A stretch of 64,000 bases of DNA from Bin87 sp965197635 (lineage in GTDB: Bacteria; Chloroflexota; Dehalococcoidia; Lucifugimonadales; UBA3495): the NCBI GenBank assembly GCA_965197635.1, contig CBDANN010000006.1:421763-485762 (forward strand), in the 5' to 3' direction. Both the position numbers and the translations under genes were made by a program. Positions 8,761-17,356 of the stretch are shown piece after piece; within the stretch, counting starts at the first letter, position 1, and each line of letters begins with the position of its first letter. The notes beneath the pieces are model-generated. The model did no database searches. It saw nothing but the letters and a program-made list of their open reading frames with translations, and was not told the DNA's origin.

Positions 8761-9635
8761 ATGAAACAATTTTCCCGCAACCAGGGCCTTGGATGGCTTA
8801 CCTTGCTCGTGGTCGGTGCAGCAGTGGCCATCGCACTTCTGGCATAGAACAATTCGGTCTCGGCCCATGATCACAGGGGCCCGATCCAAGGCTTGACGGT
8901 CACGGCCGGCGATGCAGCAGGGGAGATGTATGCCACCTGGGACGCGCCCGACGCTCGGACTCCGGTGGAATACCGGATTGCCTGGACGCCAGACGGCGAG
9001 AACTTCAAGAGACACACCAACACCGACTGGAACGCCTTTCCAACCGGCACCGGCTACACAATAACGGGACTGGAACCAGGCGAGACCTACCAGGTGAAGG
9101 TCCGGGCCAGGTTCACATCTCGACGGTCACGGTCGAGCGAAGTCGTCACAGGAGAGGGGGCGGCAACCGCGCCGCAACCCACGCCGGAGCCGACGCCAAC
9201 CACACCGGGTGCACCTGGGAACATTGGCGCTACTCCGAATGGGCAGACCCGGATTGACCTGTCGTGGCACACACCCTCTGACGATGGCGGGGCCGAGGTA
9301 ACCGGCTACCAAATCCAGGTGTCCGTGGACGGAACGGCCTGGAGCAACCTCGCTGCCAACACCGGCTCCACAGACACCCGTTACTCCCAAACCGGCCTGG
9401 AGGCGGAGCACCCGGCACTACCGGACCGCTGCCATCAACACCGCCACCACGGAACAGGCGCAATCATCGGCAGCAGGAGACAGGGCTGCCCTGGTCGCAC
9501 TCTACAACGCCACGGACGGAGAAAACTGGCCGAACAACACCAACTGGCTGAGCGACGATCCCATCGGAGATCGGCATGGCGTAACCGCCAACTCCAGAGG
9601 CCGCGTCACCAAGTTGGTCCTCCAACGGTAACAGT
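8761..9635 (+). pseudogene. Secreted fibronectin-III / leucine-rich-repeat protein, truncated by IS66
   Basis: MKQFSRNQGLGWLTLLVV at 8761 starts a signal sequence, but TAG at 8845-8847 is in frame. The same frame continues with a FN3 domain (LTVTAGDAAGEMYATWDAP ... YTITGLEPGETYQVKVRA), a Pro/Thr linker (PQPTPEPTPTTPGAPGN) and a second FN3 domain ending GLEA. Loss of one base near 9405 moves the frame to STRHYRTAAIN and an LRR N-cap (DRAALVALYNATDGENW). This stops where IS66 is inserted at 9628. Beyond the IS the frame ends after two codons, so the LRR part is lost. Related in design to the LRR gene at 47479-51339. Confidence 0.7.
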
Positions 9636-9859
9636 TCAGAGTTGAGGGGAGGCGAGCAGTTGTTGGCAGGCGGTGAGGGTGTTCAAACCTTTCGCCCGCC
9701 AGGCGCCGAAGACGGAGGCCAGGGTCATCCTGGTGTCAGTGCCCTGGTCGGAGCGCGTGCCCCCGCTGATCCTCCGGCTGATCACCACCGGGCGCAGGCT
9801 GCGCTCGGCGGCGTTGTTGTCCGGCGGCGCCTCGGGTTCGGCCACGAAGACGAAGAGTT

Positions 9860-9884
9860 CCCCGTATCCAGTACGGGGCAGGCT
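9860..9884 (-). repeat. Short palindromic repeat inside tnpC (family A)
   Basis: On the minus strand GAGCCTGCCCC is followed by a hairpin CCCCGTA-ctgga-TACGGGG. The same GAGCCTGCCCC...GGGG layout occurs at 10127-10152 on the plus strand. It adds PRTGYG to the transposase just before ELFVFV. Confidence 0.55.
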
Positions 9885-10126
9885 CTTGATGTGGTTTGCC
9901 ACCCGTCGGCACAGCCTGGCCTGAAGAGCCGACGGATCATCCTGGAAAGGCTGACCGAGGGCCAGCAGACGGCGTTCCAAGGCCAGTTGGGCGGTGCGAC
10001 GCTGTTTCCCTGACGGATGGGTGAAGGCCGTGGCCTGGCAGTAGAGTTGATGTACCGCGTCAGCCCACCGTGCCAGCCGGTCGTCCTTGGGGTAGCGGAC
10101 GTGCAGGTCGTGGATGTCCCGCAACA

Positions 10127-10152
10127 GAGCCTGCCCCTGGCTTGAACAGGGG
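10127..10152 (+). repeat. Short palindromic repeat inside tnpC (family A, second copy)
   Basis: GAGCCTGCCCC is followed by a hairpin CCCCTG-gcttgaa-CAGGGG, in the opposite orientation to the copy at 9860. In the transposase reading it inserts PCSSQGQA between WAH and LLRDI, residues that are contiguous in IS66 relatives. Confidence 0.55.
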
Positions 10153-10177
10153 TGGGCCCAGCAGCGTTGTTTGGGAC

Positions 10178-10333
10178 GCGATTGGTCAAGGGCTCGGGTG
10201 ATGGTAGGCGGCGTAGAAGTCGCTGACCAGCACACCAGCGAACTGATCGCCCAGGACTTTATCCACCACCGCCTTGCCCCGTCCCCGTCTCAGGAAGTAC
10301 CGCTGGGTGGGTGTGCTGAAGGCGATTGGTCAA
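10178..10333 (+). repeat. Pair of 12-bp direct repeats in tnpC (family B)
   Basis: GCGATTGGTCAA occurs at 10178-10189 and 10322-10333. Both copies fall at places where the transposase reading is broken: the TGA after GYVCDL and the frame change after YAAYHH. They look like two small insertions of one sequence. Confidence 0.5.
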
Positions 10334-11150
10334 AGATCGCACACGTAGCCGTTGTGTCCATCCTCACGCCAGCCGGTCTCGTCGGCATGGACTACTGGAC
10401 TGCCTCGGATGCGTCCTGCTATGGCGGCCAGTTCAGCGTGGGCTTTGCGGGCCACCCTTTGCGTGGCATCCACGATGGCTCCCAGGCTGAGGTGCAACCC
10501 ATGCACGGTGTCCAGGTACCACTGGATGGTGCGGAAAGGCAGCCTGGCCTCCTCCCGCAGGGCGGCAATCAGGCTCATTACGTTGATACCCAGACGCTGC
10601 TGGCCCAGCGCCACGCCCTCCAGTTGCGCGGTGGGAGTACAACAGCGTTGGCACTGTGGGCAGGTGCGGGCGATGTAAGCGTGCTCGGTGACCTGCACCG
10701 GAACCTGGGGCAGGTCAATGACTTCCCGAGTGCGCTGGGTCCAACCACCGGACAGCTGAGTTCCGCAGTCGGGACACTGCTCCACCGCGTGCTCCACCCG
10801 CTGGGTGGGCGTCATCCTGGCCCGGGCAAAGCCGTGGCGGCGCGGCTGGCGTGGTTTCTTGGGCGAGGACGGTTTCCGGTCGGCTTTGGGCTTCAGACCA
10901 GGCATCCGCCGGGAACCGCTGGGTTTGGCCGGCTCTTCCAATTGGGCAATCCCCTTCTCCAGCCGTTCGATAATGCCTGTTGCCGGACGATGATGCCAAT
11001 CAGGACATCCCGGTCGGCGATCCTCAGGTCAACTTCGTTATCCATCCCATATATATGACATAACCACCTCCACCAACGTCAGCGCTCCGCGGAACCCCTT
11101 TCCGCCATTTCACCCCACCAAGTCTGAACAGTTACCTCCAACATAGATAA

Positions 11151-11179
11151 TTGACATCGCAGATTCCCGATGCTAATGT
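11151..11179 (+). promoter_or_regulatory. Sigma-70-type promoter for the ABC transporter operon
   Basis: TTGACA (11151-11156), a 17-nt spacer, then TAATGT (11174-11179) preceded by TG one base upstream (extended -10). It lies 45 nt before the ATG at 11224. It starts 15 nt outside the IS66 right end, so the IS did not remove it. Confidence 0.7.
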
Positions 11180-11223
11180 TGGGCGGCACATGGCTACCCG
11201 ATGATTTACGCGGAGGTATCTAT

Positions 11224-13047
11224 ATGGTGATTCGCGGTTTTGGGCGAGTTGTCCTTTCATTACTCTTAGTTGTGTCGCTGGCCATCGTGGTGGCCTGTGG
11301 CGGCTCTACCTCTGAACCCGAATCATCGGCGGCCCCCGCCGCCACCTCCCCGCCAGCGGCCTCCGGCCAAGCCGCTACCACCACAGCGCCCGAACCCACT
11401 CCCATGCCGGCAATGGCCGAGGGCGAAACCAGGCTCCACCTGGCGGTTACCCCACTGCCCCAGGATACCTTCTATCCCTGGCTGGCAACTAGCAGCGGTC
11501 ACCTGGTGTTCCGCCCCATGTTGGAAAACCTGAGCACCATTGACCCCAAGACGGGCGTGTCGGAGGTTTATCCCCAGTTGGCCCGCGAATGGGACATCAG
11601 CCCCGACGCCAGTGAATACACTTTCCATCTTCAGGAAGGCGTCCAATTTCACTACGGACACGGCGAGTTCACCGTCAAGGATGTGATCCTCACCGTGGAC
11701 CAGCAGATGTCCGACCCCCTGGCCGGCTGCAAGGCGCCCCTGAAGCGCTTCATGGGCGCCGACTCCATGACCGAGATGATCAACAACGGTAATATGGAAG
11801 TCATCGACGACTACACCTTCAAGATGAACCTGGCCCAGCCCCAGGTGGACGTCATCTCCTGGTGGTTCAACATACTGGTCATCCCCTGCGTCGCCGTGCG
11901 CAGCTCTGCTCAGCACGCCGCCGAGGGCGACGCCATGTTCGAGAGCGGCCCCGCCGGCACCGGCGCCTACCAGTTCGTAGAACGCGAACTCAAGGAGTTC
12001 ACCGAGTACGAAGCGGTGCCATACGACCACTGGCGGGTCAACCCCGAGTTCCAGCGTCTGCGGATTACCACCGCTCCCGAGGACCTGACCCGGTTGGCTA
12101 TGCTCCTGACCGGCGAGGCCAACATGGTGGACGTGCCCAAGGTGCTGCACCAGCAGGCCATCGACGAGGGCATGGAGATATTCGAAAGCCCGCTGCCTAC
12201 CGTCGGGCTGACCATCCTCCCCTTTGGCCAGTACTACGTTACGGAAGTGAACTGGAACCCGGAAACCGAACCCTGGGCCGCGCCCGGCGAGACCGGCAAC
12301 CTGGTCCGTGAGGCGATGAACCGGGCCATCAACCGCGAGCAGATCATCAACGAACTGTTCAAGGGTCGTGGCGAGCCCATGTACAACACGACGTACCACG
12401 ACTCCCTGGAGGGTTGGAACCCCAGTTGGGCCGAGGAGTTTGACCAGAAATACGGCTACGATCCCGAGATGGCCAAGCAGTTGCTGGACCAGGCCGGCTT
12501 CCCCGGCGACAACGGCCAGAACCGCTTCAGCCTGGAAGTCTGGCAATCCAGCCTACCCGGCCTGCCGGAGACCATCGAAGTCGCCCAGACGGTGGCGCAG
12601 TCCTTTGAAGACATCGGCATTGACGTAAACCTGGTGGAGGTGGAATTCGCCCGAGCCCTGGACGCTTTCCGCGACGAGCACGACGCCCACTTCGTCCTGC
12701 CGGTGCGCCAGACGTTGCGTCCAATTACGGCCAACGCTCGTATCTACTACTACGCCGGCGGCGGTCAAATCAGCGAAACCTCTGGGTTGCCTACCGGCGG
12801 GGTCGCTTACATCGAAAGCCCCCTGTACGACGAGGTCTATCACATACTGCTGGAAGAGACCGACCCGGAGGAGCGTAATCGCCAGGCGCGGCGGATGGGA
12901 GACGACATCTACGATACCTATCGCACCATTCCGGTGGTGAACATCCGCTCCACGCTGGTGGTGAACCCGGACGAAGTGGCCGAGTACACCTTCGGCAGCC
13001 TCACCGGCGTCTTCGGACACCTGGAGTACGCCAAAGCAGCGAAGTAG
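11224..13047 (+). CDS. ABC transporter substrate-binding lipoprotein (peptide/nickel type, SBP_bac_5)
   Basis: Start at 11224 (MVIRGFGRVV), supported by GGAGG 8 nt upstream. Type II signal peptide with lipobox VVAC, Cys25 the likely lipid-anchored residue, then an Ala/Pro/Thr-rich tether to about residue 65. The body matches DppA/OppA-like binding proteins: YPQLAREWDISPDASEYTFHL, GVQFHYGHGEFTVKDVILT, TGAYQF, YDPEMAKQLLDQAGFPG and a C-terminal DEVYHILLEETDPEERN. About 607 residues, within the family's range. It should capture an oligopeptide or similar solute outside the membrane and pass it to the permeases at 13700 and 14675. First gene of the operon. Confidence 0.9.
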   Translation: MVIRGFGRVVLSLLLVVSLAIVVACGGSTSEPESSAAPAATSPPAASGQAATTTAPEPTPMPAMAEGETRLHLAVTPLPQDTFYPWLATSSGHLVFRPMLENLSTIDPKTGVSEVYPQLAREWDISPDASEYTFHLQEGVQFHYGHGEFTVKDVILTVDQQMSDPLAGCKAPLKRFMGADSMTEMINNGNMEVIDDYTFKMNLAQPQVDVISWWFNILVIPCVAVRSSAQHAAEGDAMFESGPAGTGAYQFVERELKEFTEYEAVPYDHWRVNPEFQRLRITTAPEDLTRLAMLLTGEANMVDVPKVLHQQAIDEGMEIFESPLPTVGLTILPFGQYYVTEVNWNPETEPWAAPGETGNLVREAMNRAINREQIINELFKGRGEPMYNTTYHDSLEGWNPSWAEEFDQKYGYDPEMAKQLLDQAGFPGDNGQNRFSLEVWQSSLPGLPETIEVAQTVAQSFEDIGIDVNLVEVEFARALDAFRDEHDAHFVLPVRQTLRPITANARIYYYAGGGQISETSGLPTGGVAYIESPLYDEVYHILLEETDPEERNRQARRMGDDIYDTYRTIPVVNIRSTLVVNPDEVAEYTFGSLTGVFGHLEYAKAAK

Positions 13048-13086
13048 GCGGCGGAGGTCAAGTGCAGAACCTTCCAGCTTAACATC

Positions 13087-13410
13087 GTGGACGAAAACTC
13101 TCGGTTGCTCCGGGACTACGACCGCTTGCCGAAAGTTCCCATACACGGCCAGGAGATTATCAGCAGGCACCCGGGGATCCGTCCAGAATGGGTAGTACGT
13201 ATCATCAACGAACCCTATGACCAATGGGAGGAGACAGACCATCGTACCGGGGAATTGCGTACCGTTCTCGTTGGGCGCGTGAGGACGTTCCAGCAATGGA
13301 TTAAAGTTGTATTCGCCGGGGTAGGCGATTCACGCCAGTTGCTCACAGCTTACCCGGACCGGAGACTGGCCCAGAATTATGGGGGAAGACCGTGGGAAAT
13401 CCAGCAGTAA
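13087..13410 (+). CDS. Small toxin-like protein paired with a DUF2283 gene
   Basis: 107 residues from a GTG at 13087. Features: HPGIRPEWVVRIINEPYDQW, RTVLVGRVRTFQQWIKVVFAG and a final LLTAYPDRRL. The ...VxTAYP... ending after a short beta-rich core resembles DUF4258/BrnT-like RNase-fold toxins, though I cannot assign a family firmly. The next gene (13392) overlaps it by 19 nt and encodes a DUF2283-like protein, a known partner type for such toxins. Both lie inside the ABC transporter operon, between the binding protein and the first permease. The pair would be co-transcribed with the transporter. Confidence 0.55.
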   Translation: MDENSRLLRDYDRLPKVPIHGQEIISRHPGIRPEWVVRIINEPYDQWEETDHRTGELRTVLVGRVRTFQQWIKVVFAGVGDSRQLLTAYPDRRLAQNYGGRPWEIQQ

Positions 13411-13715
13411 ATCGGCGCGGCTTGCAAATTCTGCCGGAGGCTGCCGTTGGATATGCCGCTGAAGGCGATACCATATTCATACAAACCGGCAAACGGGTTC
13501 GCGACGGCGAAGAAATTGCGGAAGGCATAGTCGTCCTGTACGACGAAGAAGACGGGAACGACGTTGTTGGGATAACGATAGTGGGAGCCGAGGGAGTGCT
13601 GAAACCCTTTGTGGACGCAATCCTGATCAAGTACGGACTATCAGAAAAGAGTTCTGCGCACCATGACCACCGTTTCGGCAATTTGATGGGGAGGCGACCA
13701 TGCAGCGGTTCATAA
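13392..13715 (+). CDS. DUF2283-like protein
   Basis: GTG start at 13392 overlapping the previous gene. The core EIAEGIVVLYDEEDGNDVVGITIVGAEGV is the DUF2283 pattern (acidic turn, then VGI-I), here preceded by a longer N-terminal segment (GDTIFIQTGKRVRDGE). 107 residues. The tail runs 16 nt into the start of the permease gene at 13700, so translational coupling is likely. DUF2283 proteins commonly sit next to small DUF4258/RelE-like proteins and are thought to be antitoxins. That role is inferred from context only. Confidence 0.6.
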   Translation: MGNPAVNRRGLQILPEAAVGYAAEGDTIFIQTGKRVRDGEEIAEGIVVLYDEEDGNDVVGITIVGAEGVLKPFVDAILIKYGLSEKSSAHHDHRFGNLMGRRPCSGS

Positions 13716-14623
13716 TATTCCGCGTTGGGCAGGCGATTATCGCGGTGCTGCTCGTGAGCATCATCGTGTTCATGTTGTCCAACCTTACCGGCGACCCCAC
13801 GTCGGTGATGCTGCCCATGGGCGAAGCCACTCCTGAGGACATTGCCGCCCTCAAGGAAAAGTGGGGCCTGGACAAGCCGCTCCATATGCGTTACTTGGTC
13901 TTCCTGGGCAACGCCATTCAGGGCGACTTCGGGGAGTCCTACGCCTTTGGCGGCCAGACCGCCATGGGAATGGTGATGGACCGTTTCCCGGCGACACTCC
14001 AGTTGGGCGGCCTGGCTATGTTGATCGCCGTGGTCCTCGGGGTGCCGCTGGGAGTGATTACGGCGGCCCGCAAGGATGGCTGGCTGGACTACCAGGGCAA
14101 AGCGGTAGCCTTCCTGGGCCAGTCGGTGCCCAGCTTCTGGCTGGGCATCATGCTGCTCTGGCTCTTCGCGGTGAAACTGGGCTGGCTGCCGTCATCCGGC
14201 AAGGGCGGCATTTCCCACATGATCATGCCGGCGTTCACGTTGGGCTTCTTTCAGGTGGCGGCTCTCCTCCGGCTGATCCGTTCTTCCATGCTGGACGTGC
14301 TGGACACCGAATTCGTGAAACTGGCTCGCATCAAGGGCGTGCCGGAATGGAAAGTGGTCTGGAAACACTGTCTGCGCAACGCTTTCATCGCGCCGCTGAC
14401 CTACTTCGCCATCATCATCGGCGGCCTGTTCACGGGCACCGTGATTGTGGAAACGGTATTTTCCTGGCCGGGCGTAGGACAGTTGGCGGTAGGCGCGGTG
14501 CGCGGTCGCGACTTCCAGGTGCTCCAGGCGGTGGTCATCATCGGTTCGTCCATCTACATCTTCGCAAACTTGGTTGTGGACATACTGTACGCCTACCTGG
14601 ATCCGCGTATCCGGTATAACTGA
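13700..14623 (+). CDS. ABC transporter permease (DppB/OppB-like)
   Basis: Start MQRFIIFRVGQAIIAVLL at 13700, with GGGGAGGCG just upstream. Hydrophobic segments occur at about residues 9-30, 100-120, 135-155, 175-195, 230-255 and 280-300. The cytoplasmic EAA loop reads DTEFVKLARIKGVPEWKVVWKHCLRNA, the docking site for the ATPase. The final YLDPRIRYN is the DppB ending. 307 residues, normal for the family. It forms the channel with the product at 14675. Confidence 0.92.
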   Translation: MQRFIIFRVGQAIIAVLLVSIIVFMLSNLTGDPTSVMLPMGEATPEDIAALKEKWGLDKPLHMRYLVFLGNAIQGDFGESYAFGGQTAMGMVMDRFPATLQLGGLAMLIAVVLGVPLGVITAARKDGWLDYQGKAVAFLGQSVPSFWLGIMLLWLFAVKLGWLPSSGKGGISHMIMPAFTLGFFQVAALLRLIRSSMLDVLDTEFVKLARIKGVPEWKVVWKHCLRNAFIAPLTYFAIIIGGLFTGTVIVETVFSWPGVGQLAVGAVRGRDFQVLQAVVIIGSSIYIFANLVVDILYAYLDPRIRYN

Positions 14624-14674
14624 CCGGCCTTTTAGCCACGGCAGATCCCCAGGGCAATCGGCGGAGGACTAACT

Positions 14675-15775
14675 ATGGCGATTAGCACGGCCCCATCCCC
14701 AGCGGCTCCCGCTTCCGAAGAAGCCGCCGCCCCGTTGGGAACCTTTGCCAGGATCAGGCATTGGGTACAGGAAATACGGCGGCTGCCGCTCTTTCCCGTC
14801 ACGATGCTCCTGGTTTTCCTGATTTTGCCGGCCGCTTTCGCTGAGTTGATCGCGCCGCATAACCCGCGCCGTGGCGACCTGGACGACCGGCTGGTGCCGC
14901 CGGCTTGGTCCAGCGACGTGTTATCCGTCCGCACGGTGGTGGAGCGGGTGAACCGCGACAACCGTCATAACGAAATCAAGCTGAGCGACGCCGAGCGAAC
15001 GGTCCGCATCGGCGATGCCACGGTGCTAGGAAAGGCCGAGGGTGAAGTTCCCGTGCCGGGCGACCAGATCCAAATCGTCGTCAAACCAGGTGGCCAAGCC
15101 AAGTACATCTTGGGCACTGACAAAAACGGAATGGACATATTCAGCCGCATCGTTCACGGCGCGCGCCTGGCGCTGGTGGTGTCGATGATGGCGATCTTCG
15201 TGTCCGGGCTGATCGGCACCGTTTTGGGCATCCTGGCCGGCTATTTTGGCGGCTGGGTGGACACCCTGGTCATGCGCCTGGTCGATATGTCTCTGTCGAT
15301 TTCGCTGATCCTGGTCGCGCTGGTTCTGGCGGCGACCCTGGGGCCCCGCATCGAAAACGTTCTGATCGTAGTGTGCCTGTTCCTCTGGTCACGCTACGCC
15401 CGGTTGATTCGCGGTGAAACGCTGGCGCTCAAGACCCAGGACTTCATCGCCAGATCACGCGTCGCCGGGTCGTCGCAAATCAGGATAATGTTGCGGCACA
15501 TCTTTCCCAACCTGGTCAACACCATCATCGTTCTGGCCACCCTGCAACTCGGCTTCGTCATCCTGCTGGAGGCCGGACTGAGCTTCCTGGGCGCCGGCAT
15601 CCCCAGGCCCAACCCGGCATGGGGCGTGATGGTGGCGGACGGACGCGAGCTCATCATCGACTCCTGGTGGGTGTCCTTCTTCCCTGGGCTGGGCATCCTG
15701 TTCACCGTGCTGTCGGTGAACTTGCTGGGCGACTGGCTGCGTGACCGTCTCGACCCCAAGCAGCGCAACGTCTAA
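14675..15775 (+). CDS. ABC transporter permease (DppC/OppC-like)
   Basis: Starts MAISTAPSPAAPASEEAA at 14675 after CGGAGG. N-terminal OppC segment (FPVTMLLVFLILPAAFAELI, APHNPRRGDLDDRLVPP), then an unusually long insert (about residues 85-145, VERVNRDNRHNEIKLSDAE...) before LGTDKNGMDIFSRIVHGARLAL. The EAA loop is TQDFIARSRVAGSSQIRIMLRHIFPN. It ends WLRDRLDPKQRNV, the usual DppC tail. 366 residues, longer than typical (about 300) because of the insert. No DppD/DppF ATPase follows in the window, so the ATPases must be elsewhere. Confidence 0.92.
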   Translation: MAISTAPSPAAPASEEAAAPLGTFARIRHWVQEIRRLPLFPVTMLLVFLILPAAFAELIAPHNPRRGDLDDRLVPPAWSSDVLSVRTVVERVNRDNRHNEIKLSDAERTVRIGDATVLGKAEGEVPVPGDQIQIVVKPGGQAKYILGTDKNGMDIFSRIVHGARLALVVSMMAIFVSGLIGTVLGILAGYFGGWVDTLVMRLVDMSLSISLILVALVLAATLGPRIENVLIVVCLFLWSRYARLIRGETLALKTQDFIARSRVAGSSQIRIMLRHIFPNLVNTIIVLATLQLGFVILLEAGLSFLGAGIPRPNPAWGVMVADGRELIIDSWWVSFFPGLGILFTVLSVNLLGDWLRDRLDPKQRNV

Positions 15776-15818
15776 CAGCTCTGCGCCATACACCCGCCGG
15801 TTCAAACAGCGTGATAAA

Positions 15819-15846
15819 GTAGGGGCGAATGGTCATTCGCCCCTAC
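15819..15846. repeat. Intergenic 28-bp palindrome of the GTAGGGGCG family
   Basis: GTAGGGGCGAATG at 15819-15831 pairs exactly with CATTCGCCCCTAC at 15834-15846. It sits between the permease and the propeller gene, just before the latter's start. Confidence 0.85.
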
Positions 15847-15862
15847 CAGCGTGCTAACTGCT

Positions 15863-17224
15863 ATGGAAAACCCGGACCCGGCGACGCAACTCCCCGAGAC
15901 CCAACTCCCCGACTGGATCGAAAGGAGCCAGCGCACCGCACTGCGACGCTACCGAATGGGGTTGGTGAAGCCCCTGGCCACGGTCGGAATTCTCGCGCTG
16001 GCGGCATTGCTGGGGTGGCTGTTCTGGTTCAGCCTGCCCAACCCGGTTCGGTGGTTTGCGGGCAGCCCTTCCGCGGTGGCGTCGTCGGCATCCCGCGCCG
16101 GCCAGTGGTCTATGCTGGGTCATGGCCCGAATCTCAACGGATACGTCGCAGAGCCTGAGCGACAACCTATAGGTCGGCTGGTCTGGACGCAGGACTTGGG
16201 TCCTTACACTCGCTCCGCGCCCTTGGTTGCGGACGGCGCCTTGTACGTGGGCGGTTACTTCAAGGCAATGGCGCTGGACGCGGCAACTGGCGAAACCATA
16301 TGGGAAGTGGAAACGCCCGGGCCAATGGACCACGCTCTCACTGTAGCCAATAACAATCTCGTGTACGTGGGGCTGACCAATCACAAGATGCTGGCTCTCA
16401 ACAAGGACAGCGGTGAGCAGGCTTGGGAATTCAAGGCGCATTTGCCCATATCGGCGTCCGCGCTGGTGCAGGACGGCATCGCCTACGTAACATCGTCAGG
16501 CAACATCATCTACGCCCTGGACGCCCAGACGGGCGAACAGCTGTGGAAACACCGGATAAAAGGCAACGTCAAAACCACCCCAGCGCTTCGGAACGGACGA
16601 CTCTACGCAGCCGACGACGAGGGCAACCTTTACTTTATCGACGCTGACAAGGGACGCCGCCGGTTCCGGTTTATCACGGCAGGGTCGGCGTCGGGCCCGC
16701 CGGTGATTGGGAACGATGCGGCGTACTTCCCGTCAGGCGGCTCTCTTTACGCCATCAGCACCGGCGTGAAGGGCCTGCCCGGTCTGTACTGGATCAAGCG
16801 CACCTGGTTCCAGTTATGGATTTGGCAGGTACCGCTGGTGCCCGCGCCGCCGGCTCAAAGAGGAGAGCAATGGCGGTTCGAGCCGGAGGAACGAGCGTCC
16901 CAAGGGGTGATCGCCTCACCTGCGCTGGCTGATGGCGTCTATTATCTGGGCGACGGCGATGGACTGTTCTACGCGCGGGATACCGCCACGGACGCCGAGC
17001 TGTGGCGTTTCGAGGCTGGTGATGGAATCGTAAGCTCCCCGGTCATCCTGGGCGAGCGGGTCTATTTCGGCGCACGGGACGGGATGCTGTACGCGCTGAA
17101 CCGTGCGGACGGGGCGCCGATCTGGACGCTGGACCTGGGAGCGCCAATCGAGTTGCCGCCGGCCTACTCCGGAGGCCGCCTCTTTGTGCGCACGGCGGAC
17201 GGGCAGGCACACGCGGTGGAGTGA
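15863..17224 (+). CDS. Membrane-anchored PQQ-like beta-propeller protein
   Basis: ATG at 15863 (MENPDPATQLPE) was preferred over a GTG at 15851. A cytoplasmic N-terminus, one membrane helix (LATVGILALAALLGWLFWF, about residues 39-57), then an outside propeller. Repeated blades carry the PQQ-like signature: LYVGGYFKAMALDAATGETI, VYVGLTNHKMLALNKDSGEQ, AYVTSSGNIIYALDAQTGEQ, LYAADDEGNLYFIDADKG, VYFGARDGMLYALNRADGAP. About 454 residues. Such proteins either bind PQQ or act as a scaffold (BamB-like); no enzyme is implied. It follows the ABC genes at 87 nt and may be read through from them. Confidence 0.8.
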   Translation: MENPDPATQLPETQLPDWIERSQRTALRRYRMGLVKPLATVGILALAALLGWLFWFSLPNPVRWFAGSPSAVASSASRAGQWSMLGHGPNLNGYVAEPERQPIGRLVWTQDLGPYTRSAPLVADGALYVGGYFKAMALDAATGETIWEVETPGPMDHALTVANNNLVYVGLTNHKMLALNKDSGEQAWEFKAHLPISASALVQDGIAYVTSSGNIIYALDAQTGEQLWKHRIKGNVKTTPALRNGRLYAADDEGNLYFIDADKGRRRFRFITAGSASGPPVIGNDAAYFPSGGSLYAISTGVKGLPGLYWIKRTWFQLWIWQVPLVPAPPAQRGEQWRFEPEERASQGVIASPALADGVYYLGDGDGLFYARDTATDAELWRFEAGDGIVSSPVILGERVYFGARDGMLYALNRADGAPIWTLDLGAPIELPPAYSGGRLFVRTADGQAHAVE

Positions 17225-17356
17225 ACTGCCATCGGGCGGCGTATAGGGAGCGTTCCCGTTTTACAGGCCGGGGGGCAGCGGGTATCATACCCGCACGTTT
17301 CGACGCCCGATCACGCCGCCCCGAACCGGCGGCCAACAGCAACAAGGAGCATCGTC

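Larger units (their letters stand above)
9636..11045 (-). pseudogene. tnpC: IS66-family transposase TnpC, degraded
   Basis: A start at 11045 (MDNEVDLRIADRDVLIGIIV) runs into a one-base loss near 10975 in the coiled coil. The frame GSRRMPGLKPKADRKPS, zinc-finger region (CPDCGTQL, CPQCQRC) and first DDE Asp segment (VVHADETGWRED) follow to a TGA near 10330. After further breaks the C-terminal part RYPKDDRLARWADAVHQLY to DNNAAERSLRPVVISRR reaches 9636 and includes the catalytic Glu in AERS. Four short insertions absent from relatives, at about 9860, 10127, 10178 and 10322, account for extra residues and most of the frame damage. Not functional as it stands. Confidence 0.8.
9628..11135 (-). mobile_element. 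IS66-family element (tnpC-only, ISBst12-like)
   Basis: The ends are inverted: GTAACAGTTCAGAGTT at 9628 and, on the other strand, GTAACTGTTCAGACTT ending at 11135. The flanks CTCCAACG (9620-9627) and CTCCAACA (11136-11143) are an 8-bp target duplication with one mismatch, the length usual for IS66. It holds only a tnpC-type gene, with no tnpA or tnpB, and is 1508 bp long. It is inserted in the LRR part of the exoprotein gene. Confidence 0.8.

Noticed and set aside
10328..10332. In-frame TGA in tnpC as possible selenocysteine
   Set aside because: It lies inside a short inserted repeat absent from IS66 relatives.
11323..12546. 407-codon frame antisense to the ABC binding protein
   Set aside because: Shadow of a GC-rich gene; its sequence has no family features and the plus-strand gene is clear.
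17278..17294. Stem before the thiolase gene as a terminator
   Set aside because: No T tract follows, and it lies in the leader of the next gene; left as a possible leader structure only.
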